A stretch of 64,000 bases of DNA from Sipunculus nudus (taxonomy: Eukaryota > Annelida > Sipuncula > Golfingiida > Sipunculidae). Shown here one piece after another: positions 36,131-45,530 of this stretch (position 1 is its first letter; each line of letters begins with the position of its first letter). The notes beneath the pieces were generated by a model. That model saw only the letters and a program-made list of their open reading frames with translations, made no database searches and was not told the origin of the DNA. The stretch is from contig CM049318.1 of the NCBI GenBank assembly GCA_026874595.1, positions 16,976,241 to 17,040,240 of the forward strand, in the 5' to 3' direction. The translations under genes were made by a program, and so were the position numbers.

Positions 36131-39100
36131 AACAAGAGACAAACAGACAGAAATATACAGAATACCTGATTGACTTTATAAGGACACTTTTTGTTCGATT
36201 TGTATTGCATATTATCATACCAAGGTTTGCCAGAATATTTATTGTTTGCTTTTGCAGCCATAGAGTGTGAGGCAATTACCACACCTCCACATGCTAAGGT
36301 GGTCTACTTTCCAACAAGAGCCACAGTCGGGACGAGCTGCACCTACACCTGCCAAGAAGGGTTTGAGATTCTAAATGGCAACACCACCAGGGTTTGTAGA
36401 AACAACAAAATGTGGAGTGGACAACCTATAGTTTGCTCAGGTGAGACTAATACATTTCTCTATGTCCGTATATTCTACTGACAATAAAGCGAAAACATTG
36501 TGATTTTGCTATAGTCAGTCTCACCGAAGGGCTCCTATCGGTTTTCGCAACAAATGTGAAATACTGGTATTTCTGCACAGTATACAGCTATGTCACAAAT
36601 TATGTGAACTCATGCAACAGAGATGGAAAACATTGTAAAGTTGATTAAATCTATATTTTACAACATTCTAAACGTTTCCTCGTGAAGGGATAGAGCAGTG
36701 TGTTGACTTTAGCTGACGATGTGTCAAATTATATACATATGGTGCGAAGAACTACTATCATCCAATGAACGTCTATCAAAAAGTGACCTTGACCCTGTCA
36801 CTTAAGTCAATACGTCCTCAAATATGAAACTGTTTCACTCAAAATAGTTTGCAAGTAATGGTGGTGATTTCCATATAAATAACCGTCGGAATACCTGGTT
36901 GTTTATTGACAGGTAATGTTTCAAAATAAATAGAATTTGTGGATAAATATTTTCAAATTCCGATTGGCGCGATTGGTTGGACAGACCATAATAAAGTGTG
37001 GCAAGAAATCTTTAATATGCTATAATATACTCTGCTCTCTTAGAACCGAACGGTTCATTTCTGTTAACCTTAACAGGTCCCGAACATCATAATGTACCGG
37101 TAATGAAATGCGTGAAGATTCCTTCAATCCTTTTGTTATATTATCCATCATATATTTAAATATATAAATACTCACTAATCCTTTCAAGTGACTGTCTTAT
37201 CTGTCACATGGCAGTATCGGTAAACACATTTCCAGCCCTCATGTTTTCCGGGGAAGCGTTTCCATTGCTCCCATTGAAGAATATATTTCTATTGAATAAA
37301 AATATCGTAAATATACAAAAAAAATTTTAAAACTGTATTGTTTGCACATATTTCAAGAAGTTTGGATCAGATATTTTCCACGAATGTTAGCATATTCAGT
37401 CTCTAAAAAAATATTAAGTGTAATAATACAGAGTGCCCTTCATGAGGGCATTCACGACACCCATGTTTATTTTCCCTATTACTCAATGACCTGAATAGAT
37501 ATTTGTTTGTGCAGATTTTTAAAATCACCCGTTGTAATTGTTTACCTTTTTAACGGTGACAAGACTTTTTAAGTTTCTTTGTTTCATGGTGGACCTTTAC
37601 ATTTATATAAATCCATTGTTTAAAAAGTATATAATATTACAGCCGCAACATGCCAAGCTTTAACCAAACCTGGATATGCGCGGGTAGTAAACTGCCCATC
37701 CCGGGCCACTGTCGGGTCCGAGTGCACGTACACATGTGAAGAGGGATACGAGATGTCTGACGGCGACGCCACGAGAACCTGCCAAAGTACAAAGACATGG
37801 AGCGGAAAGCAAATGGTCTGCTCGGGTAAGACTTAAGTTTGAATCAGTAAAAGCAAGAGCCGGTCATTCAAGCGAACTTATCATACATTATTAGTCTCGA
37901 CGTACTAATTTCAAACAACTGTATCCTTGTATTTTTCTTAAAACTCCAGTCAATTAATATATTGATTTTAACATTTTAAACAATTGACTTCAAACGAGGA
38001 TCGGACGTAATAAAGAATGTAAATGTTTTCAGCAAACTAGACCTAAAGATTCGATCATTGTAAAAAATAAATATCAGTTGCCAATCTATCACCTTTGACC
38101 CTCCGCGAGGGTCCTAATCCCTTGATATACAGATACATTCACCAGCCCGTATAAAAAGAGGTAGGCTTTTTGAAAGGCCATGTGATGATAAGTATTTTTA
38201 GTAGTGAAGATTATCGATTAGCATGTTGGCGAAAAGGTCGCTTGATTATAGCCCTACATATTTAGTTTAGGCCCTGTTCAAATATCCAACATATGCACAA
38301 GTAAACAGTTATTTCCAAATATAGGGCTATATGGAGCTAATTGATATAATCGTTATTCTTCTTCTTTAATAGTATCACGTGATCGTTCTTAGTCCTATAA
38401 TGTCATGTAAAACATGTAAAGCGGCCTTGCAGCCTTAAAATGCCGACCGATTGCTGAACCGGAACACGCGACTTCGGTTAACTGCCAATTTCCAGCAACA
38501 GTCGGGTCTAACTGTACCTACGCCTGTGACAGTGGATACGAACAATCTGCCGGGGACGTTACGAGAACTTGTGGTCTCAACAGGAGGTGGAGCGGAAAGG
38601 ACCTGATCTGCTCAGGTGGATCTCTCTCTCTCTCTCTCTCCCCCTCTCTCATATAAATATATATGTATTATATATGCACAGGTAATTTCAATTAAATTAA
38701 CGATATTAACAAATGATGCATTGTACCAGAGAACTGTCGCTCATAAAATTTGTCGTACTAATAAATTAATTCAAATATAACTTTAATTGGTAACGAATGT
38801 TTCTGTAGCAATAACGTGTGAGCCATTTTCCACACCGCCACATGCCAAAGAGGTCTACTGTCCGGCAAAAGTGACCGTTGGGACCAGCTGCACACATACC
38901 TGTCAAGACGGATTTGAGGTTATTAGCGGGAACGCCACTAGAGTTTGTGGGAACAACAAAATGTGGAGTGGACAACCGATGGTTTGCTCGGGTGAGACTA
39001 ATACTTTCTCTGATGACCGTATATTCTACTTTCCCTATCAGTGGACACATTTTGCTTCTTCGTTCAAAGATTTGACGTGGTTTTCCTGCTTAAAGTACCT

Positions 39101-41065
39101 TGAATGCTATTTGTTTTACGACCGTTATGTTCCAAACTCCCTAAGTATATGTAGTGGATCCCGTGAAGAATCCTTCATGGTTCTAATATATTTATTCATT
39201 TAAATATATTAATATTGTTTAGCCCATTCAGATCACTCCCTGATCTCTCACATGGGGTGTCAGAATACAATTTGTCGGCCCTAATGTTTTCCGGGATAAC
39301 GTTTCCTGTTCAGTTAATGCGTCCCTTAATTAAAACAAATATTACTATTGTAAACATATGGTACATATGCAATTGTCACATCACTATGTTGGATTATTTT
39401 GTTTTGCACATGTTTCAAGAATGTGGGGTCAGGTATTAGTTAAAAGCGTTAACATATTCAGTCTTTCAAGAAAGCACGGTTTAATGTATAGTTTATCCTT
39501 CATGACTGCAAAAAGCATATATGATTGGATGCAAAAAAAAAAATGTTATTTATTCCAATAAAGTGTCAACTTTTCTATCCCCCAATAGTACGATGGCCTG
39601 CATAAATATTTGTCATTAACTGTAACGAAATATGTTTTTGTTTCATTAACTTAATTTCATGTTTGCTGTGTAACCATTCGTTATCCAAATTATTAACATT
39701 ATATAATTTACAGCCTCAACATGCCAACCTTTAGCCAAACCATTACATGCACGTGTTTTGAGCTGCCCCTCCCGGGCGTCTATCGGGTCAAAGTGCACGT
39801 ACGCCTGTGGACAGGGATACGAGATATCTGGCGGCGACGCCACGAGGACCTGCCAAATTACAAAGACTTGGAGCGGAAAGCCAATGGTTTGCAGCTCGGG
39901 TAAGACTTTTGAATTTGTGCGAAAATAATAGCTTGACCCTCCCCCGGCAGCCATTTAAGCAAACGTATCATAAATATTGGTTATAGCCCAGTAATATGTC
40001 AGCAGTGAGGTTTGCGGGCCGTGGGTCATCATGGCACGCGAGCCGTCACTGGGCTATAACGGATTAGTTACACATGCCCCGCTTCAAGATTACGCGTGTC
40101 ACTTTGTCACACATCTCATAATGTCAAACTTGAAATATGTGTTCGCCCGGGATCCAGGAGGTACAGTTAGTATGCTAATGAGAATAAACCAGTTCATTGC
40201 CTTATTTGAAAAGTCGCATGCAACCACACTTGCATCACATTTTGCATGACCCTGTGATGCTAGAAAACATGAGCGGACAGTTAGAAAATACGAAAAATAC
40301 GCCACATGTGGGACAAATTAAAAACTTGTAAGAGTGATTTCGAATGTAAATTCTTATTTTCTGTTTTAACCTATCGTATACCTATACTTTCTTTATTTTT
40401 TCCTTCTTTTGCTCTAACGATAATCGGAAGTCGTAAAGAATTGAAACGTTTGCATGAATTAGGTTCTACAATCGACAGGCGATTATTAGGTAAAGCTCTC
40501 CTCGAAACGATTTTGAAATTTTGGTCAAGGTCATTAATAAATATCAGTTTTAAATCTTTCTCCTGTATTTCACTGATCAACTGTCAGTTTTGGAAAATTT
40601 CATGCAGCGGTTATACACTGCAGCCGTTTCGTGTAACCGCTGCGTAAAATGGCAAGGTTCCCTGTAGCCCGAACATTCAGACTCCATTCAGGAATGGAGT
40701 CCGAACACCTGTTGGTGAGAGTTTCCCCTCTTATTGGACCACAACTTCAAAAGGGTATCACATGCAAATTAACTGGAGGATCTATGCAAATTACCTAAAA
40801 TAATATGGTGGTTCCCTCATAAATCCCCGAAGGATAGACCCTGCTTAGCCTTCCCAGCATGCCTTGCCAGGCTGTAAACAAGAGCCGATGGAGGTAATCA
40901 TTGTCTGTATTTCTTGAGAGTAAGTGCCAATATATATAAGTGTATAATATTGGATCTAACTGCACGTACGCCTGTGACAGTGGATACGAGCGCACAGAAG
41001 GGGCCGCTACGAGAACATGTGGTCTCAATGGGAGGTGGAGCGGGAATGACCTAGTCTGTTCAGGT

Positions 41066-41102
<37 letters not shown>

Positions 41103-42806
41103 ACAACCATGTATGACATAGAACACAATGATATTTCTCAAGGTAGGATAGTAATAAACAAAAAGGGGCATCAGTGGTGTGTTGGACTGTTGTGCCTGCC
41201 CGGGTTCACACCCGGTCGCAGTTTATGTCACACCTGGTGATAAAGATGTTATGGTACTGTTGCAGCATCGATCGAGAAAACACACTCACGCCAAGGGCTC
41301 GGCTGGAAATAAGTTGTGTAACCATTCCAGATTGCCGACTTTCGTCGACTACCCGCGTTTAAACAAAACTTAAAAACTAATTTATAAAACAAAAGTTCTT
41401 ACAAATAATGGAATTTGGCGCAAGAATAGCACAATGTCCTAATCAAGTATTTGTCATTTTCCGTCGGTCTAATTCATCCAATGTCCAGTAGATAAATTTA
41501 ACTGTTAACCAATTCTTCTGTAGCCATTAGCTGTCAGCCAGTTAAATCACCTCCAAATGCCTATGTGGTCTATTGTCCGGCAACATCGACCGTCGGAACC
41601 CACTGCACGCATAACTGCCAAGAGGGGTTCCAAATTAGACAAGGCAACTCTACCAGAGTCTGTGAAGACAACAAAATGTGGAGTGGACAACCACTGGTTT
41701 GCTCGGGTGAGATTAATCCTTATATTTATGTTTGTTAATTCTTTCACTGTCAGCATGAATATCTTGAAAAAAAAGGCCTCAAATGCACGCTTGTGTTCAC
41801 AGTAAAGTCACATAAAACACAGGGTATACTTGTTAAGAACCTGAAGGAAACCTTCTCAAACTTCTGCAGAGGTTATTTAATCAACATCATTAGATTATGT
41901 GCAGTTATCAGAGTAAATAACCACCTTTACATCTATCTTATATTTATATAAGGTTATTGTTGGGGTTTCAGTGCGTAATGTAGCAGGGTTTTCATAATAG
42001 ATAAGGATCCAATTGGAATGAATCAAATTGAAATGAATTGGCCCACACAGTGATCTGCAAGCTTACGTATATTGAACACTGAACTTTGTTTAAACACGAG
42101 AGTTAACTCATTTATATATGTCCACATTAAAAAGCGCAGGGTACAAGACCATATATATTATACTAACATTTAACGATCATATTAACTCCCTTTTTTAGTT
42201 CTATGAAAATGTGTTTCTATATAGCTATAGCAGATTCATCAGCGTTTACCGGGCAGCGAAAAGTGTTTCCTGTATATGTGCTTGCTTTAGCCGTGTCAGT
42301 GGGCGTGCTGATTGTTCTACTGATCGTTGGCGCCATTGTGTTCTACAGGAAAAGGTACAGCTATTTGAAGTTTTATGTATTAAAATTAAAACATTTTATA
42401 ACATGGTGGATCACATCTAAAGAAATTGGACGTAGGATAAAATATCACCCGTGTCTGTCTTTTCTCCCGTTTGTTTGTGTTTTAATACAAGTACCTACGA
42501 CATAAAGGTTAGAGGAACGCTTTCTAACCGTATATGTTATCATATGAAGCGCACAAATGGAGTCCCAAAAGAAAGTGTTTTCTATCGAGTGCTGAAACAA
42601 CATTTAAATTCAAATGCTGCCTTTTGTTTCGCTCCAGGAAAACAGGGCGTAGTGTTAATCATTTTTGCACCATCCGGCAGATTTCACACATTTCACAAAA
42701 AAAGAATGCATCTCTTAATCCTACCAATTTTATCAGAACAAGGAAAAACGGCCAATTTCTTATTTATTACTTTTCCCAGTGTATATTACCTTGTAAATGT
42801 CCTGCA

Positions 42807-42871
<65 letters not shown>

Positions 42872-43133
42872 TTCGTATATATTCATTATCGTGTTTTTTA
42901 TGTTACAGGGAACAAAATGAATATGGCGATGGTAAATACAAAAACAATGCCATGTGCTTGCTTTTGTTTGACTAAATTTATATTTCGATTTGAAATTGTT
43001 TCTTTATACCTCCTTTCACAGACAAACCAGAGCAGAGGACGCGTATGACACTCCTATGCCATCTATGAAGAAGATGCTCGACAAAGAGTACTCCAGCCTT
43101 TATGATAATGTCTATGACACGATAAATATATAA
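23068..43133 (+). CDS. Gene B: type I receptor with YWTD propeller, nine sushi modules and tyrosine-rich tail
   Basis: Exons at 23068-23134, 30563-30799, 32876-33044, 33452-33579, 33847-34003, 34503-34609, nine sushi exons from 35038 to 41706, 42225-42354 and 43022-43133 join in frame to about 898 residues. Order: signal peptide; one six-bladed LDL-receptor class B propeller (blade motifs LLAVD, VFWTE, LYYTN, MYISD, LYWCD, LYLSD); nine sushi/CCP modules; one transmembrane helix; a 36-residue tail with YDTP, YSSL, YDNV and YDTI. YWTD propellers bind extracellular ligands and YxxPhi motifs can serve endocytosis or SH2 docking in known receptors. The specific ligand is unknown. No EGF module follows the propeller and no LDL-receptor class A module is seen, so it is not an ordinary LDLR or LRP. 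The sushi exons are all phase 1-1 and form three tandem alpha-beta-gamma sets. The first exon is supported by a homologous exon at 61821, but the 7.4-kb first intron makes the link less certain than the rest. Confidence 0.82.
25265..25480. repeat. Possible MITE with AAAGGTTCTT / AAACCTTT arms
   Basis: ACACTCTAAGAAAATAAAAGGTTC at the left edge resembles ends of widespread short DNA transposons, and GAAACCTTTAAAAGG occurs inside. Boundaries and target-site duplication could not be fixed. Confidence 0.3.
27386..27476 (+). repeat. 21-bp tandem repeat with TGACGT cores
   Basis: TGACGT begins at 27407, 27428, 27449 and 27470, and a degenerate CGACGT at 27386, all exactly 21 bp apart. The unit is roughly CTCTGAACTGACGTAATTTCT. 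Confidence 0.85.
29967..30537. mobile_element. Harbinger-like MITE with TIRs and TTA target-site duplication
   Basis: The left end AGCCCCTTTCACACATTCAC and the right end GTGAATGTGTGCAGGGGCT are near-perfect inverted repeats. TTA flanks both ends (29964-29966 and 30538-30540), the 3-bp TWA duplication typical of PIF/Harbinger. The 571-bp interior is built from CACGGAT/ATCCGTG and CACCGTGT subrepeats and has no transposase. An extra internal copy of the right arm is at about 30443-30465. Confidence 0.85.
30563..30799 (+). CDS. Gene B exon 2: propeller blades 1-2
   Basis: Completes the split Cys codon and encodes EFLLAVDAKAHRLTQVDLSS and NPVAVDYDPGSERVFWTE, classic LY repeat strands. The acceptor at 30561-30562 lies 22 bp past a MITE target-site duplication. 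Donor GTGAGT. Confidence 0.88.
31032..31212. repeat. GCGGATCC poly-G repeat element
   Basis: GAAGCGGATCC followed by 17 G at the left and TTGATCCGCCCCTGCAG at the right form imperfect inverted ends. Related to 20735-20800 and 48770-48965. Confidence 0.6.
31681..32091. mobile_element. Second MITE-like element with TACGTAG subrepeats
   Basis: The left arm AGGGGTTTCAACAAGGCCTA pairs with the right arm TAGGCCCGTTGTAAAATCCC with few mismatches, and both run inward into CGTAGAG/CTCTACG. The interior is rich in GCGTAGG motifs. No clear target-site duplication. It lies in gene B intron 2. Confidence 0.75.
32876..33044 (+). CDS. Gene B exon 3: propeller blade 3
   Basis: Encodes SDGIAIDHATKTLYYTNVED and ISGVLTAPRDIELDTRN. 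Ends with two bases of a split Ser codon before GTGAGT. Confidence 0.9.
33263..33300. repeat. (GA)n microsatellite
   Basis: An imperfect GA run in gene B intron 3. Confidence 0.9.
33452..33579 (+). CDS. Gene B exon 4: propeller blade 4
   Basis: Encodes HMYISDWESPAKIVRADLSG and GWPNGLALDLQ, the W-P-N-G-L-A-x-D motif typical of LDLR class B repeats. Confidence 0.9.
33847..34003 (+). CDS. Gene B exon 5: propeller blades 5-6
   Basis: Encodes RTLYWCDAKLDRVEKANLDG and FYGIDFSMNRLYLSDWGH. The donor GTTTGT is weak but gives the phase needed by the next exon. Confidence 0.88.
34503..34609 (+). CDS. Gene B exon 6: end of propeller
   Basis: Encodes RLRRINTDGSGLEFVSPAVF and a short connecting segment. 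Donor GTTCGT, split Gly/Asp codon in phase 1. Confidence 0.85.
35038..35220 (+). CDS. Gene B sushi 1 (alpha type)
   Basis: A 183-nt phase 1-1 exon. Six cysteines in the selectin-like CCP arrangement (CP..., SCPSQ, GSRCTYTC, RTC, VCS) and W-N-G near the end. Closest to sushi 4 and 7. Confidence 0.92.
35516..35698 (+). CDS. Gene B sushi 2 (beta type)
   Basis: A 183-nt phase 1-1 exon with CRPFAEPAHA, GSTCTYACDSGYE and RWSGRDLICS. The following intron starts with a CT-rich tract, as after sushi 5 and 8. Confidence 0.92.
35717..35822. repeat. (CT)n microsatellite after sushi 2
   Basis: Starts about 20 bp past the donor of sushi 2. The matching position after sushi 5 and 8 also carries a CT tract. 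Confidence 0.93.
36098..36127. repeat. (GA)n microsatellite
   Basis: About 15 GA units in the intron before sushi 3. Confidence 0.93.
36258..36440 (+). CDS. Gene B sushi 3 (gamma type)
   Basis: A 183-nt phase 1-1 exon with TTPPHAKVVYFPTRATVG and NNKMWSGQPIVCS. The second cysteine of the six-cysteine pattern is Phe (VYFP instead of VYCP), leaving an odd number. Confidence 0.92.
37643..37825 (+). CDS. Gene B sushi 4 (alpha type)
   Basis: A 183-nt phase 1-1 exon with VNCPSRATVGSECTYTCEEG and TKTWSGKQMVCS. All six cysteines present. Confidence 0.92.
38433..38615 (+). CDS. Gene B sushi 5 (beta type)
   Basis: A 183-nt phase 1-1 exon with CRPIAEPEHATSVNC, GSNCTYACDSGYE and RWSGKDLICS. A (CT)n tract begins a few bases after the donor. 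Confidence 0.92.
38621..38651. repeat. (CT)n microsatellite after sushi 5
   Basis: Begins five bases after the exon donor. Equivalent to the tracts at 35717 and 41067. Confidence 0.93.
38809..38991 (+). CDS. Gene B sushi 6 (gamma type)
   Basis: A 183-nt phase 1-1 exon with STPPHAKEVYCPAKVTVG and NNKMWSGQPMVCS. All six cysteines present. The first 40 intron bases nearly match those after sushi 3. Confidence 0.92.
39714..39899 (+). CDS. Gene B sushi 7 (alpha type)
   Basis: A 186-nt exon, one codon longer than the others because of an extra Ser before the last Gly (VCSSG). Otherwise alpha type: LSCPSRASIGSKCTYACGQG and TKTWSGKPMVCS. Confidence 0.92.
40941..41063 (+). CDS. Gene B sushi 8 (beta type), truncated module
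   Basis: Only the second half of a beta module remains: GSNCTYACDSGYERTEG, RTCGLNGRWSGNDLVCS. The first two cysteines and the proline-rich start are missing. The acceptor TATATATAAG at 40940 is weak but gives the right phase. Because all neighbours are phase 1-1, the transcript stays in frame whether or not this exon is used. Confidence 0.55.
41067..41100. repeat. (CT)n microsatellite after truncated sushi 8
   Basis: GTAGATCTCTCT, matching GTGGATCTCTCT after sushi 5, which supports a duplicated origin. Confidence 0.93.
41524..41706 (+). CDS. Gene B sushi 9 (gamma type)
   Basis: A 183-nt phase 1-1 exon with KSPPNAYVVYCPATSTVG and DNKMWSGQPLVCS. All six cysteines present. Confidence 0.92.
42225..42354 (+). 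CDS. Gene B transmembrane exon
   Basis: Encodes a short stalk (ADSSAFTGQRKVF) and a helix of about 24 hydrophobic residues (VYVLALAVSVGVLIVLLIVG...) followed by YRKR, a stop-transfer signal. The acceptor may be at 42224 or 42230; both keep the frame. Ends with two bases (phase 2) before GTACAG. Confidence 0.85.
42809..42868. repeat. (TA)n microsatellite
   Basis: About 30 TA units, 40 bp upstream of the 23-nt microexon. Confidence 0.96.
42909..42931 (+). CDS. Gene B candidate 23-nt microexon
   Basis: Acceptor TTTTATGTTACAG and donor GTAAAT flank 23 bases encoding EQNEYGD. Because 23 is not a multiple of three, inclusion shifts the last exon to a frame with an early TGA and removes the tyrosine motifs. 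Skipping gives the tyrosine tail. Confidence 0.45.
43022..43133 (+). CDS. Gene B terminal exon: tyrosine-rich cytoplasmic tail
   Basis: Joined directly to the transmembrane exon, it reads AEDAYDTPMPSMKKML and then EYSSLYDNVYDTINI before TAA. YSSL and YDTI fit YxxPhi, and YDNV fits a pYxN docking site. Their density argues that this is the functional frame. Confidence 0.82.
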
Positions 43134-43211
43134 ATCCTGATATGGACATGCACGCAGTGATGAACAGTCATATACAGAGAAAAATAATAATCAAGCACAT
43201 TGGCTTTTGAT

Positions 43212-43420
43212 TACGCACTGACACGTATAATCACACAGAGTGCACTTATATTTACGCATGGGCACGTATAATCACGGAGAAGGGCCTTTAATTACATACA
43301 GACACGTATAATCACGCAGAGTGTACTTATATTACGCACGGGTACGTATAATTGTGCACAGAGACGTATAATTACACACATACATATAATTACGTACAAC
43401 ACGTGTAATCGCACAGATTG
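43212..43420 (+). repeat. 20/40-bp tandem repeat in gene B 3'UTR
   Basis: CGTATAA recurs at about 43224, 43265, 43305, 43345 and 43365, then decays. The 40-bp unit looks like two diverged 20-bp halves (ACGTATAATCACGCAGAG and TACTTATATTACGCACGGG). Confidence 0.85.
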
Positions 43421-43463
43421 ACATACAATTGCTAACTCACAGAGAAGTACCTTACAGACGTGA

Positions 43464-43469
43464 AATAAA
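43464..43469 (+). promoter_or_regulatory. Candidate polyadenylation signal of gene B
   Basis: AATAAA about 330 bp after the stop. Another lies at 43646-43651. Confidence 0.5.
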
Positions 43470-43962
43470 AAAAATTGAGAAATACATGTGACGTAGTAGT
43501 GTAATCATCAGTCAATATCCGGTAGTAGCAGTCAGTATACATGTCTTAGTCCCCAATAACATGATTTTAAGAATTATAATGGAACATGCAGAAATAATGT
43601 AATCGACTTTATTACCTCGTGTTTGATATATAAAAGTTGAGTTCAAATAAATCTGCTAGTTTTAGTTGTAGTGTTAATTGTTGTCATGAATCGTACAGCT
43701 GCTGAAACATTGTTTTTACATAAAAACCCCACGTGCCCGTGACAGAACAGGGGCCGATTAACAGGGGCAACTGGAACATCCTGGGAAATAGAACGAAATA
43801 CACTTCATATCGTGGACATGGGATTTCTCCCTCAAATAATATAAAACATGCATATTGGCTGCATTGATACCGGTGGACAATATAACGCGCCGCCCCCTGT
43901 ATCCGCCTTTGCCCTGAATACTTGTCATTTGCGCTCTGATTTTACTTCATTTATGTGTCATA

Positions 43963-44013
<51 letters not shown>

Positions 44014-44165
44014 TTTATATATATATATATTCATATATATAAACACATTTGCCGATCAAGCATGCACTTTAATAGTGGTTTATGTGTCAATCATATGTCA
44101 GACACGTAATCTGCTATGGAAATGCTGAAAATAAACATATGTGCAATTGGCAAAGCTGATAATAG

Positions 44166-44197
<32 letters not shown>

Positions 44198-44910
44198 AAT
44201 ATTTTATATATATAAAGATTTTAATATTCACAAGTAAAATAAGTAACATTAGCAGATTTAGTAGTTGTACTAGCATCAGTAGTAGCACTTACATCAGTTG
44301 TATTATATATGTATATAGTAGTAAAAGGGGAAGCTGTTAATGGTTGTAACAGCAGTAGCAATGATAGTAGTTTTAGAAGTAGCCATTTAGCTAGATATAG
44401 CGAAAGGAAAGAAATACAAGCAAAAAGGATAGGCCCGGGAAGCTATAATATCAATATAGTGTGTCTGATATATTTACTGATATATCAAGCCTTGATCAGG
44501 TATCAAGATACATTAATTCATTGCCTGGATGATCCGCAGGCAAATCGTTTAAATTTTAATTAATATATATATTCCTGTATATAGTGAATCCCCGCACAGT
44601 GAATCCGAACAGTTGTTCGCACGCTTCCACTATTTTCTGATTTTTTATAGCAAAATTTTTTTGTAAAGTCAGTTCAATATCTAAAGCATAACGTAGATTT
44701 TTCTCATCAGTAATGTTGACAAAACACCAAGAATTACACATCGCTGCTATATTGGACCTTCTTCAGTTCTACGTTGCTTTCAAGGTGCCCACACATGCTA
44801 TCTGGAACAGTTATCAAAGAAATGTTCATCATGATTTCATCTACAGTGACGATACAATCATTTTAATATTTCGGCCATTTAAAAAGAATAGTATGTCAAA
44901 ACGATTTCAC

Positions 44911-44912
<2 letters not shown>

Positions 44913-44983
<71 letters not shown>
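44913..44983. repeat. (TA)n microsatellite
   Basis: About 35 TA units. Confidence 0.97.
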
Positions 44984-44984
<1 letters not shown>

Positions 44985-44988
<4 letters not shown>

Positions 44989-45530
44989 CCATCCCGATAA
45001 CACGACCACGGCAACCATATAACGTGCCAACCCGTGTGACACAAAAACATTTCTTACTCGAACATCACGATTAACAAGTGATTAACATGACATACTGACA
45101 ACATGGCTGCACTAATAACACGACAACCCATATGAAACGACCACTCAGCTACTACGATTCTCCGACATCATCACCACACTTATAACACGTAAAAAAATTC
45201 GTGACTTCACTAATTAAAAGACCATCTATGTATCACCACCAACTGATAACACTACACTAAACAGTCCAACCCGCTTTCCCCGCCCACCGATAACAAAATA
45301 CCCCAACAACATGACCCCCAAGTTATCAAAACCCTTGATTACGTGACTACACTTATAACAGGACCAAACACTTATCACCGTCAACCGATTACCACCCTAC
45401 ACCAAAAATATGACCACCCAGTTGTCATAACCATTGATTACGTGACTATACTAATAAAACCGCCATCAGTCTGTCACGACCAAACAATAACACTACACTA
45501 ATAACACGATCACACAGCCATCAGAACACA
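44985..45530. repeat. Diverged tandem array with ATAACACGACCA motifs
   Basis: Many copies of (C/G)ATAACAC and CTAATAACACGA. TTGATTACGTGACTA recurs 99 bp apart at about 45335 and 45434, suggesting a higher-order unit. Similar motifs reappear near 46055-46200. Confidence 0.65.

Noticed and set aside
35705-36275. Open frames of Ser/Leu repeats
   Set aside because: Translations of (CT)n and (GA)n microsatellites in introns.
40306-40647. A 113-codon open frame between sushi 7 and 8
   Set aside because: Not sushi-like, no splice sites in phase, A+T-rich.
42451-42975. A 174-codon open frame on the plus strand
   Set aside because: It runs through a gene B intron and a (TA)n tract. Only 42909-42931 inside it has exon-like edges.
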